Part shown: in pieces, positions 8,483 through 17,089 of the stretch
Numbering within the stretch: the stretch's first letter is position 1
Layout: every line of letters starts with the position of its first letter
DNA from: VXOZ01 sp965220045
GTDB taxonomy: Bacteria; Chloroflexota; UBA11872; VXOZ01
DNA: 64,000 nt
Direction: 5' to 3'
NCBI GenBank assembly: GCA_965220045.1
Contig: OZ244803.1
Location: forward strand, 930,001-994,000
Position numbers and translations under genes: made by a program
The notes under the pieces: model-generated
Seen by the model: only the letters and a program-made list of their open reading frames with translations
The model's database searches: none
Told to the model about the DNA's origin: nothing

Positions 8483-9014
8483 CGTACTCCTCCGCCTACA
8501 GTCACTGCCTGAGATTCAAGAATGAAATTGTCGTCCTCACAGGTGGCGTCAAGAGGCTGCCAGGGAATTGCCCCTTGACGCTGGTAGTGTACCTTGAATT
8601 GAACCACCCCGTCCGAGCGACAGTAACCTGCGCAGCGAATGCGCCATACCTTGGCGCTAGTTTGCCAGCTCTGCCGAGGAAGTTCGACGCGCGTGGAGCG
8701 CACTCAGTGAATGGGTCGCGTGCCACCAGTTTTGTAGGGGAGACTACTGCAATCGGGTGGGGCCATTGCCTATTCTACATATGAGGAGGTCAAAAGGGGA
8801 AAGCCGAAGTGGCAGACTGCGCACGGTGCCCGCTCGTATTCAAAACCGGCGTAATGTGCTCGCGGTGGACGGCACGAAGAAGTGCACGGGCCGGCGTTAT
8901 TTGAAGTATTGGTGGGTGTTGGATAGACTGAGAATTAGTAGACAAAGTATACCAAATGACACTTGTGGTGAGGCTCGGGTGAGCCCTCGCGTAGAAGTCT
9001 TGAAGGGAGCCGGT
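8483..9014. other. Divergent intergenic region of PHP and GHL6 genes
   Basis: 532 bases without a supported gene. The plus-strand frame is open back to 8757, but that upstream part has no family similarity and no ribosome site. Contains a plausible promoter for the plus-strand gene at 8901-8929. Confidence 0.5.
8901..8929 (+). promoter_or_regulatory. Candidate promoter of the GHL6 gene
   Basis: TTGAAG (8901-8906), 17-base spacer, TAGACT (8924-8929), about 85 bases before the preferred start codon. Confidence 0.45.
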
Positions 9015-11075
9015 ATGGCCCGGGATATGCCCTGGTACGATCAGCTAATTCGCTTTGGACAGGTAGTGCTGCATGACGCTGATCCGCCGCACGTAGACAT
9101 AAACTGGTGGCAGGAACGTTGGCGTGAGAATGGGTTCGGCGGTGTAGCGCTGAGTGCGGGTGGCATACTGGCCTTCTATCCCACAGAGGTCCCATTCCAT
9201 CGCCGCAGTCGCTGGCTTGGCGAGCGCGACGTTTTTGGGGAGTTGGTTGAGGCGGCAAAAGAGCAAGACTTAATCGTGCTCGCACGCGTTGACCCAAGTC
9301 TCGGTCACGAAGACCTTTACTATGCCCATGCCGATTGGTTCATGGTGGACCACAACGGCAAACCTCGGGGCACGAACGGCCTCTACTACACGTGTGTCAA
9401 TTCACCGTACTACCGAGAATACTTGTCTGCGATTGTGCGCGAAATTTCGGAACGATACCCGGTGGACGGCTACCTTGGCCATAACTGGCAAGGCAATCGG
9501 GAAATCTGCTATTGCACGAATTGCGAGAAGCGCTACGCCAGGGAAGCCGAGATGCGGTTGCCTTCTCCACGCAAGGGCTCGGCAAGCGCCGAGGAAGAAC
9601 GTGCCCATCGGAGCTGGCAGCGCTGGCGCAGAGAAGTGGATGAAGAACTGTGGAGCTTCTTGGACCGGGTGACCAAAGAGGCCCGGGCCAACACCCTCTG
9701 GGTTGGAGATACCACTCACGGAAGAGTCGCCTCGCTGGCGGAATTCGTCGTCGGCCAGCATGACAGCGGCCATGGCGGTAACCCTCTTTGGACCGCGGGG
9801 CTGATTAGCCGCAAGGCGCAAGGCATTGCGGGCAAGGGGAAAGCTGCCTATGTGACGGTCAATGCGGGGAGCGGGGCGTCGGGGGCGGTGCCTCCAGCAA
9901 CGATTCCCGTAACGCTAACGGAAATCCTGGCACATGGCGCGTGGCCGTGGACCAGCGTAGCAGCAGTGCCGCGCGATCGTAGGGTCTTCAAGGAGTTGGC
10001 AGCGGTCAATGCGTGGCAAGGCCAGCATCAACAGATCCTGGGAGGGCGCGTGCCGGGCGCCACGGTGGGAGTGCTGTATGCCGACAGTGACGACGCTGAT
10101 GCTATAAGCGGTTTGAGCAGCCACGTAATGGGCGCCTGCCTGGCCCTGCTACGGGCGCGCATTCCCTTTGACCTGGTTGAGCTAGAACGCATTCAAGCAG
10201 GGGCATTGCAGGACTATCAGGTCGTCTTTCTGCCGAACATCAGTGAGTTGTCAGACGGCCACTCACAGCAGATACGCAGCGCCGTCAGCGGTGGCCGCAG
10301 CTTGGTGGCGACGTTTGAGACCTCGCGACGCGACACCTCCGGCGAATATCGCACCGACTTTGGTCTGGCGGACGTATTCGGCGTTACCGCCACCGGTCAC
10401 GCGCCGCTGGATTCTTTGGACAATGCGCAGTACCAAGTCGGCGGCGACCATCCGATCGTGCAACCTTTTACAGACACCATCGTCTTGCCGGCAGCCTCGC
10501 GGCTTAGCCTGGTGCAACCGATGACGAGAACGGAAACTCCCTTGGTGTTGGTGCCGCCCGCGCCCGCAGAGCCCGCTGAGTTCGCCCTCTCAGAGCTACC
10601 TCAGATTTCGCGACCGGTGATGTTTGCGCGGGAGCAAGAGCAAAGCAGGATTGTCTATTTTCCTGGCGACGTAGACCACGCCATATGGGAACAGAACCAG
10701 ACCGATTTGGCCGGATTACTCGCGAATGCCGTACGTTGGGCCCATGGCACTGAATTGCCGGTGACCGTTGAAGGGCCGGGCCTCGTGGACATTGGCGTGC
10801 ACATCCTTGGTAATATGCTCCAAGTCCACCTCGTGAATCTCACCAGCGTGGACGCGTGGCGGGGATCCGCTGCAGAAGTCGTAGAATTGGGCGCCCAGGA
10901 ATTGCGGGTTGTATTGCAGCCGGGCAATGCGGTCCAAGAGGCGCAACTGTTGGTCAGTGGTACGAACGCCGAATACACTGTCAACGACAACGTGCTGCGG
11001 GTCACTATACCGCACCTTGGCACGCACGAACTCGTGGCCGTCCGTTTCGTAGCTGAGTCTGCTCAGCCGGCGTAG
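9015..11075 (+). CDS. Glycoside-hydrolase-like protein (GHL6 plus GH42-type trimerisation domain)
   Basis: 686 residues from the ATG at 9015, which has GAAGGGAG at good spacing. The frame is open 86 codons further upstream without support. The N-terminal TIM-barrel part (about 1-330) resembles hypothetical glycosyl hydrolase 6 proteins: VDINWWQERW, PVDGYLGHNWQG and the CYCTNCEKRY cysteine cluster. Residues about 350-560 resemble the beta-galactosidase trimerisation/glutaminase-like fold (GVLYADSDDADAI, QDYQVVFLPNISELSDG). The C-terminal 110 residues are beta-rich. There is no secretion signal, so it should be cytoplasmic. Substrate unknown; catalytic acids cannot be assigned from sequence alone. 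Confidence 0.75.
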   Translation: MARDMPWYDQLIRFGQVVLHDADPPHVDINWWQERWRENGFGGVALSAGGILAFYPTEVPFHRRSRWLGERDVFGELVEAAKEQDLIVLARVDPSLGHEDLYYAHADWFMVDHNGKPRGTNGLYYTCVNSPYYREYLSAIVREISERYPVDGYLGHNWQGNREICYCTNCEKRYAREAEMRLPSPRKGSASAEEERAHRSWQRWRREVDEELWSFLDRVTKEARANTLWVGDTTHGRVASLAEFVVGQHDSGHGGNPLWTAGLISRKAQGIAGKGKAAYVTVNAGSGASGAVPPATIPVTLTEILAHGAWPWTSVAAVPRDRRVFKELAAVNAWQGQHQQILGGRVPGATVGVLYADSDDADAISGLSSHVMGACLALLRARIPFDLVELERIQAGALQDYQVVFLPNISELSDGHSQQIRSAVSGGRSLVATFETSRRDTSGEYRTDFGLADVFGVTATGHAPLDSLDNAQYQVGGDHPIVQPFTDTIVLPAASRLSLVQPMTRTETPLVLVPPAPAEPAEFALSELPQISRPVMFAREQEQSRIVYFPGDVDHAIWEQNQTDLAGLLANAVRWAHGTELPVTVEGPGLVDIGVHILGNMLQVHLVNLTSVDAWRGSAAEVVELGAQELRVVLQPGNAVQEAQLLVSGTNAEYTVNDNVLRVTIPHLGTHELVAVRFVAESAQPA

Positions 11076-11226
11076 AGCCACAGAGAGTCAGTTGATCATG
11101 CTTGCGTGAGAAACCCACGTATCGCTCAGGTAGGGGAGGGATACGGCAATAGGCTCCTCAGACATCGAACCCCCTGACGCAGGTGACGGCGCTAAGCAGA
11201 GCGAGCGCCGGAAACCACCCGAAATA

Positions 11227-12591
11227 GTGCAGGTTACGCCCCCTCCAGGACCCAAAGGGGACGAGCGACGGCGAAGGTCTGGCTCCTCTTTTGTCCTGGC
11301 TGGGGGTTTTGCAGCACTCATCGCCTTGGGTACGCTCCTTCTCATGCTGCCCGTGGCTACGGTTCCCGGCAAGTCTACTTCTCTGATCGACGCGCTCTTC
11401 ACCGCTACGTCAGCCGTGTGTGTGACCGGTCTCGTCGTGGTAGATACGGCCGAGCACTGGACGACATTCGGCCACATCGTAATTCTCGCGCTCATTCAAC
11501 TGGGCGGCTTTGGCTTCATGACCAGTTCGATCCTGCTTTTCTTGCTGCTCGGTCAGCGCATTCGACTGCGTCAGCAAGTCCTGATGCGTGAGGCACTCAA
11601 TCTCTCGGGGATTGGTGGCATTGTAAGCATCACGCGCAATATTGCCATCTGGACTATCCTCGTCGAGGCGCTTGGCGTTCTGGCACTCTCCCTCTATTTT
11701 GCACAGAACAATGAGCCCTCGAGGGCATTTTGGCTGGGGTTGTTTCACGGCATATCGGCATTCAACAATGCTGGATTCGATCTCATGGGCGGCTTCGCGA
11801 GCCTGACGAACTTTCGCAGAGAGGAGATGCTCCTCATAGTGATTGGCATACTGGTTGTGCTGGGCAGCACCGGCTATGTGCTATTCGAGGATGTGGCAAG
11901 GTCCCGCCGCTGGATACGCTTCAGCCTCGAAACCAAGTTGATCCTGATAGTCACCAGCGCGTTGTGGCTGATTGGCGGCCTGGCATTCTTCTGGCGCGAG
12001 CGGGCCAATCCGCTTACGCTGGCGGGAGAAGTGTGGCACGTGCAACTGGTCGATACGTTCTTTCATAGCATCGCCGCGCGTACTGCCGGTTTCGTAACAC
12101 TTCCGGTCGGCAATATGACCGAGGACACGACATTCCTGACGATGGTACTCATGCTCATCGGCGGGGCGCCGGCGTCGACGGCGGGAGGGATCAAAGTCAC
12201 CACCTTCGCCATTCTGATTGTGACCATCATGGCAGTCATGCGCGGTCGGACGCGCACCACCATCCTGCGGCGCCGCATACCACAAAGTGTCGTCTTTCGT
12301 TCTCTTGCCATCATCTCGTTGGCTACGTTGCTGCTCATCACGGTAAGCTGGCTGCTCGCCGACTTTGAGCCGATTGGCTTCCTGCCAGTGCTCTTCGAAG
12401 CGGCATCGGCGCTGGGCACCGTCGGCATGTCGTATGGCATTACGCCGCAATTGCACGACGTAAGCCGCGTGGTCCTGGTCGCTGCCATGTTCGTCGGCCG
12501 GCTCGGGCCGCTTACCCTTGTATTGCTGCTGGCCCAGAAACACTATCGCGAACGCTTAGAATATCCGAGTGAAACGGTGCGCGTGGGATAG
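11227..12591 (+). CDS. ktrB: TrkH/KtrB-family potassium transporter subunit
   Basis: 454-residue polytopic membrane protein, the K+ translocating subunit of a Trk/Ktr system. The four pore repeats are recognisable by selectivity-filter glycines, e.g. TSAVCVTGLVVVDTA, ISAFNNAGFDLMGGF, SIAARTAGFVTL and ASALGTVGMSYG. The start is uncertain: GTG at 11227 has a weak ribosome site, and the frame is open back to 11134 without an ATG. The first membrane helix begins about residue 20, so the start cannot be much later. The regulatory subunit gene follows after 10 bases, forming a two-gene operon. Confidence 0.92.
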   Translation: MQVTPPPGPKGDERRRRSGSSFVLAGGFAALIALGTLLLMLPVATVPGKSTSLIDALFTATSAVCVTGLVVVDTAEHWTTFGHIVILALIQLGGFGFMTSSILLFLLLGQRIRLRQQVLMREALNLSGIGGIVSITRNIAIWTILVEALGVLALSLYFAQNNEPSRAFWLGLFHGISAFNNAGFDLMGGFASLTNFRREEMLLIVIGILVVLGSTGYVLFEDVARSRRWIRFSLETKLILIVTSALWLIGGLAFFWRERANPLTLAGEVWHVQLVDTFFHSIAARTAGFVTLPVGNMTEDTTFLTMVLMLIGGAPASTAGGIKVTTFAILIVTIMAVMRGRTRTTILRRRIPQSVVFRSLAIISLATLLLITVSWLLADFEPIGFLPVLFEAASALGTVGMSYGITPQLHDVSRVVLVAAMFVGRLGPLTLVLLLAQKHYRERLEYPSETVRVG

Positions 12592-12601
12592 GAGTGAGTC
12601 T

Positions 12602-13252
12602 ATGACACAACAGCAAATCGCCGTCATCGGTTTGGGACGCTTCGGCAGGAGCGCCGCAATTCAGCTTGCCAGCTTGGGCTACGACGTTCTGGGCGTAGAC
12701 AAGAGTGCGGACCTCGTGGAGAATCTATCGGACGAACTAACGCACGTGGTACGGGCCGATACTGCCAATGAAGGCGCTTTGGAAGAGCTCGGCATTCGGA
12801 ACTTCGACGTCGTAGTCGTCGGCATCAGCACGGATGTGCAGAGCAGTATTGTCACAACTCTCATACTTAAGCATCTCAACGTACCCTATGTGATTGCGAA
12901 GGCCCGTGACGAGCTGCATGGCGAAATCCTGGACAGAATCGGTGCGGACAAGGTGATCTATCCAGAGCATGAAGCCGGACTGCGCATCTCGCATACCTTC
13001 ATCTCACGTGCCATACTCGACTATGTTGAAGTGGTGCCGGGCTATGGCGTTAGCAAAATTCGTGTGCCCGATCGCTTTGTGGGCCGCTCTTTGCAGGTGC
13101 TCGGACTGGATGAGGACAGTGGACTACGGGTGCTTATGATCGGGCGTAACAAGAGCGTGATCTATGATCCCTACCCCCACGAGCGCTTGCAAGATGGTGA
13201 TGTGCTGATGCTGGTGGGCGAAGACCGCTTCCTCAGCGAAATGGAGCTGTAG
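12602..13252 (+). CDS. ktrA: TrkA/KtrA-family K+ uptake regulatory subunit
   Basis: 216 residues: an N-terminal RCK_N Rossmann domain (IAVIGLGRFGRSAA, with the acidic D39-K residue pair after the second strand) binding nucleotide, then an RCK_C domain from about residue 140 (VSKIRVPDRFVGRSL). It gates the adjacent KtrB channel in response to nucleotide state. The ATG at 12602 is preceded by AGGAGTG; a GTG further upstream is in frame but overlaps ktrB and is less likely. The length equals that of single-RCK KtrA rather than the duplicated TrkA. Confidence 0.93.
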   Translation: MTQQQIAVIGLGRFGRSAAIQLASLGYDVLGVDKSADLVENLSDELTHVVRADTANEGALEELGIRNFDVVVVGISTDVQSSIVTTLILKHLNVPYVIAKARDELHGEILDRIGADKVIYPEHEAGLRISHTFISRAILDYVEVVPGYGVSKIRVPDRFVGRSLQVLGLDEDSGLRVLMIGRNKSVIYDPYPHERLQDGDVLMLVGEDRFLSEMEL

Positions 13253-13496
13253 GGGAGCGTTGCCGGCGAGGTCCCATGGACTGGCGAGTAGCGCCTTTGG
13301 AGCGGGTTTGTTGCGCTGCGGGGCTCGTTGGACCTCGACGATACGGTGATTTATCTATCCCTCAAGAGTCAGGTTGCCGCGATGCTTCTGAAGAGAACAT
13401 AGCGGCATGTGCTTGACAACAGCAGCCCATTGTGGTTTATTGGTAGATAGGGAGGGCAAGTGCCCTCAAGTCGGCACCAAAGGAGGGAGGTGAGCC

Positions 13497-13565
13497 ATGA
13501 GAGGATTGCGCTTACCACTCGACAATCCGAGAGTGCTGTATTGCGTTTGGCAAGTGGACAGTTAA
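13497..13565 (+). CDS. Candidate 22-residue peptide in the structured region
   Basis: ATG at 13497 follows an unusually strong purine-rich ribosome site (AGGAGGGAGGTGAGCC). The frame encodes MRGLRLPLDNPRVLYCVWQV plus DS and ends in TAA at 13565. It sits behind a leader hairpin pair and before a long imperfect stem, the layout of a leader peptide, but no classical attenuation motif is visible and nothing is encoded immediately downstream. Could be chance. Confidence 0.3.
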   Translation: MRGLRLPLDNPRVLYCVWQVDS

Positions 13566-13751
13566 CCCTCCATCCGTGAGCCAGACACCGAGGATTGATG
13601 CGGGTGGAGGGCAAAAAGCAGGATGGCGGGTTTCGCCTCTGGACGGTTAGTAACGGCTTCGCACTACTAGGGTGGGCGAGCCGCACTAAAGCCAATGCCC
13701 CCGGTTAGGGCGGGAAAAGGCGAAATTACGGTCCGACCCAGCAATGGATGC

Positions 13752-13782
13752 GAGCGCACCTTGGCATAGCCAAGGTGCGCTC
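13752..13782 (+). terminator. Perfect 14-bp stem with 3-base loop
   Basis: GAGCGCACCTTGGC, loop ATA, then its exact complement. Followed on the plus strand by TTGGTTGCT, only a partial U-run. It may terminate the ktrBA or the candidate RNA transcript, or be a mobile-element end. Confidence 0.55.
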
Positions 13783-13937
13783 TTGGTTGCTCTGATCGGC
13801 TTGCAATGGCGTAGATGGCGGTGCACATTCACCTGCGAAGCCGCGCCAGCGTGCCGCATGCTAGTCTGGCAACGAAAGTCACCTATTCTACTTGGATAAG
13901 CTTTCAACTGGTAAGAATCGCTACTCTGGAGCTAGCC

Positions 13938-14270
13938 ATGCGTGACATCCGGGCGCGAACGCCAAGCATGATTTCTCGCGGTGAGGATGAACGTACACTC
14001 GTCGTCACCTGGCGTGACGGTCACATCAGTCGCTACGATTGGGACGATTTGCGTCGTTCGTGTCCCTGCGCGCTCTGCGCGGGAGAGTTGGATACGCCCG
14101 GCTCGATGCATGCCGGCATCATCTTGACCGCGGCGCAGACATTTCTGGAGTCGATTGAGCAGGTGGGAAGCTACGCCATACGCATCCAATGGGAAGACGG
14201 TCACAACACCGGGATTTACACGTTCGACGGTCTTCGCGAAGGGTGCCCCTGTTGCGTTGAAGAAGAGTGA
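13938..14270 (+). CDS. DUF971 (GBBH-like N-terminal domain) protein
   Basis: 110 residues. The motif series WRDGHISRYDWDDLRRSCPC followed by ALCAGE is typical of the domain shared with the N-terminus of gamma-butyrobetaine hydroxylase, where the cysteines can bind zinc. The C-terminus adds a GCPCC cluster. Stand-alone members are often found near Fe-S carrier genes of the Mrp/ApbC type (known), but not here. The ATG at 13938 has CTGGAG upstream; the longer open frame from 13815 lacks support. Exact role unknown. Confidence 0.82.
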   Translation: MRDIRARTPSMISRGEDERTLVVTWRDGHISRYDWDDLRRSCPCALCAGELDTPGSMHAGIILTAAQTFLESIEQVGSYAIRIQWEDGHNTGIYTFDGLREGCPCCVEEE

Positions 14271-14374
14271 TGCAGTCTGCGGCTGAGGCTACTCACAATT
14301 TGGAGAGGCTCTGTCTGCAGCGCTTTCCTCACGTGGCGACGCAATAGGTGAAAAGTGTGCGCGAGACGATTAGG

Positions 14375-15076
14375 CTAGGTATCCAAGTAGAGTCTTGCGC
14401 TTGGGCAGAGGTCTTGCAGCGGGCATTCACCGCACGCCGGCTTGCGCGCCGTGCAGAGGGCCCGGCCGTGGTGGATCAGCAGATGCCCAATGTCAATCCA
14501 AGCGGACTGGGGCACGACTTCCATGAGGTCGCGTTCGATCTTGGTGGGATCTTTCTGGCGGGTCAGTCGGAGCCGCTGGGAGAGGCGCGAAACATGCGTG
14601 TCGACGACAACTCCGTCAGCGACCTGAAACGCTACGCCGAGCACGACATTGGCGGTCTTGCGTGCCACGCCGGGCAGCTCGAGTAGTTCGGCCATTGTGT
14701 TGGGTACGGCGCCCCCGAATTTCTCCAGCAGGACATGTGCCGCTCCTTGGATGTTCTTCGCCTTATTGCGGAAGAATCCGGTAGTCCTGATCGCTTCTTC
14801 CAAGTCTTCCCGCGGCGCTGCCGCGAAGGCTTCCACTGACGGATACTGCTGGAACAGTCCCGGCGTAACGATGTTTACACGCTTGTCCGTACACTGCGCG
14901 GAGAGGATTGTGGCTACAAGCAACTCCCATGCGTTGCGGTGCACGAGGGCGCACTCTGCCGCCGGGTAGATAGTGCGCAGATGGGCGATGATCTCCCCTA
15001 CGCGCTCGCGGAGAGCCCGTTTGGACTCTCTGCCTCGCTTACGCTTCGGTGGGCTCGCAGCTTTTTGTGCAGACAT
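14375..15076 (-). CDS. nth: Endonuclease III
   Basis: 233 residues. This DNA glycosylase/AP lyase removes oxidised pyrimidines in base excision repair. The helix-hairpin-helix LPGVARKTANVVLG contains the catalytic lysine, the catalytic aspartate is in VVDTHVSRLSQRL, and the 4Fe-4S cluster ligands are C-x6-C-x2-C-x5-C near the C-terminus. The first 20 residues are a basic, Lys/Arg-rich extension. The start lies 21 bases after the SAF-domain gene, probably one transcript. Confidence 0.96.
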   Translation of the reverse strand: MSAQKAASPPKRKRGRESKRALRERVGEIIAHLRTIYPAAECALVHRNAWELLVATILSAQCTDKRVNIVTPGLFQQYPSVEAFAAAPREDLEEAIRTTGFFRNKAKNIQGAAHVLLEKFGGAVPNTMAELLELPGVARKTANVVLGVAFQVADGVVVDTHVSRLSQRLRLTRQKDPTKIERDLMEVVPQSAWIDIGHLLIHHGRALCTARKPACGECPLQDLCPSARLYLDT

Positions 15077-15097
15077 GGCAATGGCAGAAACGAGAGG

Positions 15098-15406
15098 CTA
15101 TGCGGTCTGATCGGAGCTTACCAGGTCGCCGCGACCCCGCAGGCTCTCCAGGTTTTGTGTATGCACGTGATTGCCCGGCGCAATGTCTTGCGTGGCGGCG
15201 CCAATGGATTCGCCGTACTTGATGACGTGCTCACCGTTGCCGATGGCCTTCACCGCCACCTTGTGACCAAAGGGGATGTCGTCCAGAATCGTGATCTCCT
15301 GTGCGCCGTCCGGCCCGGTAAACGAGACGCTTGTGCCTGGGGTGAGGTCTGCGAGCGCGATAGCGGTATTGTCTTTGTCGTCGATAATATGCAGTACTTG
15401 CTTCAT
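15098..15406 (-). CDS. UxaA-type SAF-domain protein (orphan small subunit)
   Basis: 102 residues matching the N-terminal SAF domain of altronate/galactarate dehydratases (DKDNTAIALADLTPG, IPFGHKVAVKAI, VIKYGESIGAAT, GNHVHTQNLES). In some bacteria this domain is a separate small subunit whose partner, the large C-terminal catalytic protein, is encoded next door. Here the neighbour is nth instead, so the partner must be elsewhere or lost. ATG start with GAGGAC upstream. A 12-bp palindrome 120 bases upstream may be its operator. Confidence 0.85.
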   Translation of the reverse strand: MKQVLHIIDDKDNTAIALADLTPGTSVSFTGPDGAQEITILDDIPFGHKVAVKAIGNGEHVIKYGESIGAATQDIAPGNHVHTQNLESLRGRGDLVSSDQTA

Positions 15407-15847
15407 GGGAAGTGTCCTCAGCGGCCGTTGAGTGCCTGCGCTTGGGTCTGTGGCAACTATTCAAAGCGGCCCAGTGCCCGGTCAGTATCAGCATACAGCA
15501 AGTGAATGGTGCGTGCCACTGCTGACTCACATGTGAGCGCGAACCTGCAATTCTTCAGATTGCGTGGGGGCGGGTCTTGCCAGCGTCTGTCCCGGCGGCT
15601 CAGACGGCAGGGGATGGTTTGACCGACTCCAACGCCTATGATTTAATCAACGGGCGCTTGGGGCGCTTGGCACGCAACCGTAATAATGCTCGGAGTTGCG
15701 AGCCTGTTGGCGGGCCGCAGAAGGAACTGCTCTTTCCAGTAGGTTGATTGCAGGAGCGGCACAGCGCTCCCGCCCGGTGAAAGAACTGGACATAAGCACA
15801 CATACTGACCTAGTAACGTTCATTGAATCTCAAGTGAGTTAAGAAAA
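15407..15847. other. Intergenic region with a 12-bp palindrome
   Basis: No gene supported in 441 bases. CTCACATGTGAG at 15526-15537 is a perfect palindrome in the space upstream of the divergent SAF-domain gene and of prfB. It could be a GntR- or similar regulator site, but only one copy is seen. Confidence 0.4.
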
Positions 15848-16955
15848 ATGATCAAAGACCGCATTGCAGCACTAAGCACACGCGCCGATGAACTTCGGAG
15901 GCGCCTTTGACCTGGCTACTTGGGAAGCAGGAATTGCCGAGCTAGAGGAAAAGTCGCTCGATCCCGGTTTGTGGGATGCGCCCGCAGACGCCCAGCGCGT
16001 CATGCAGGAGCTCGCCGGATTGCGTCGTCTTGTCGATGACTGGAACGGCTTTTTCGAGGAGGTGGAAGCGCTGGAGGAACTTGCAACGCTGGACGACCCG
16101 GCGCTGGAAACCGAGCTTGACTCTGAAGTGAGCCGTCTGGAGTCTGACGGCGAAAAGCGCGAGATCCAGACCCTCTACCAGGGTCCTTACGATGGGCGCG
16201 ACGCACTGCTTTCCCTGCATGCGGGAGCGGGTGGGACCGATTCCCAGGACTGGGTAGAAATGCTCCTCCGCATGTACATACGGTGGGCGGAGACGCATGA
16301 GCACAAGCCAGAAATCCTCGATAGCACTCCCGGCGAAGAGGCTGGCATCAAGAGCGTCACGGTGCAGATCAGTGGTCCTTTTGCCTATGGCCGGCTGAAG
16401 GCCGAGCACGGTGTGCACCGTCTCGTGCGGCTCTCACCCTTCGACGCCAACAAGCGGCGCCACACGTCGTTTGCCTTGGTGGAGGCGCTACCCGTAATCG
16501 ATGATGACGTGACCGTCGATATCAAGCCCGATGACATCAAGCTCGATACCTATCGTGCCAGCGGCGCCGGCGGCCAACACGTGAACAAAACGAATTCCGC
16601 TGTTCGGATAACCCACATTCCTTCGGGCATCGTCATCACATGTCAGAATGAACGCTCGCAGCTTCAAAATCGCGAGGCCGCCATGCGCATCTTGCGAGCA
16701 CGTCTCCTGGAGCGCAAACTACAAGCACAACAGGAAGAGCAAGCGGCGCTAAAGGGCGAGCATACGAGCGCCGAATGGGGCAACCAAATCCGTTCGTATG
16801 TGCTCCATCCCTATACGATGGTGAAAGACCTCCGCACCGGCGCGGAAACCGGCAATACCCGCGCCGTGCTCGACGGCGACATAGACGCATTCATCGAGGC
16901 CTATCTGAGGCAACAGGCGGAGGATCTCAGGCACGGAGCCGGTGGGTCAACGTAG
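15848..16955 (+). CDS. prfB: Peptide chain release factor 2 with programmed +1 frameshift
   Basis: RF2 terminates translation at UGA and UAA. The gene begins at ATG 15848 and reads 20 codons to an in-frame TGA (15908-15910). Reading continues in the +1 frame from GAC at 15909, giving about 368 residues. This is the classical RF2 autoregulation: slippery CTT before TGA followed by C, with a Shine-Dalgarno-like CGGAGG six bases upstream. The anticodon-mimic SPF is in RLSPFDANKRRH and the catalytic GGQ in GAGGQHVNKTNSAVR. An annotation starting inside the +1 frame (15888) would be wrong at the N-terminus. Confidence 0.96.
15896..15911 (+). promoter_or_regulatory. RF2 programmed frameshift site
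   Basis: CGGAGG (15896-15901) acts as internal ribosome-pairing site, then CGC, then slippery CTT (15905-15907), UGA stop (15908-15910) and C. Low RF2 slows decoding of UGA and favours the +1 shift, restoring synthesis (known mechanism). Confidence 0.94.
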
Positions 16956-16969
16956 AAAGCGGAATCTCG

Positions 16970-17089
16970 ATGGACAACGTCTCACTAAAACCCCACGAAG
17001 CCTCGCGTGCAGTCCCAGTAAACGATGTGCCTCTTTCCGAGACTGAGGTAAGACCGTGGGTTCGACGAAATGAGGAGACGATTTCGTGA
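16970..17089 (+). CDS. Candidate 39-residue ORF coupled to mobB
   Basis: ATG at 16970, 15 bases after prfB, encodes a 39-residue acidic peptide ending VRRNEETIS. Its TGA (17087-17089) overlaps the mobB GTG (17086-17088) in the arrangement GTGA, the classic sign of translational coupling, and the mobB ribosome site lies within it. No family recognised; weak ribosome site of its own. It may be only a coupling leader. Confidence 0.4.
   Translation: MDNVSLKPHEASRAVPVNDVPLSETEVRPWVRRNEETIS

Larger units (their letters stand above)
13413..13790 (+). ncRNA. Candidate structured transcript (unclassified)
   Basis: Gene-free region between ktrA and the DUF971 gene. A promoter-like TTGACA (13413-13418) has TTTATT (13436-13441) 17 bases downstream. 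Then come two mutually exclusive leader hairpins (13452-13467 and 13460-13477), a strong ribosome site with a 22-codon frame, an 11-bp imperfect stem (13566-13576 with 13601-13611), an 8-bp stem TTTCGCCT/AGGCGAAA (13631-13638 with 13718-13725) closing a region with further small hairpins, and finally a perfect 14-bp stem. It does not match the tmRNA, RNase P, SRP or 6S features I know. It could be a regulatory RNA or a palindrome-bounded relic of an IS200/IS605-like element. Confidence 0.35.
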
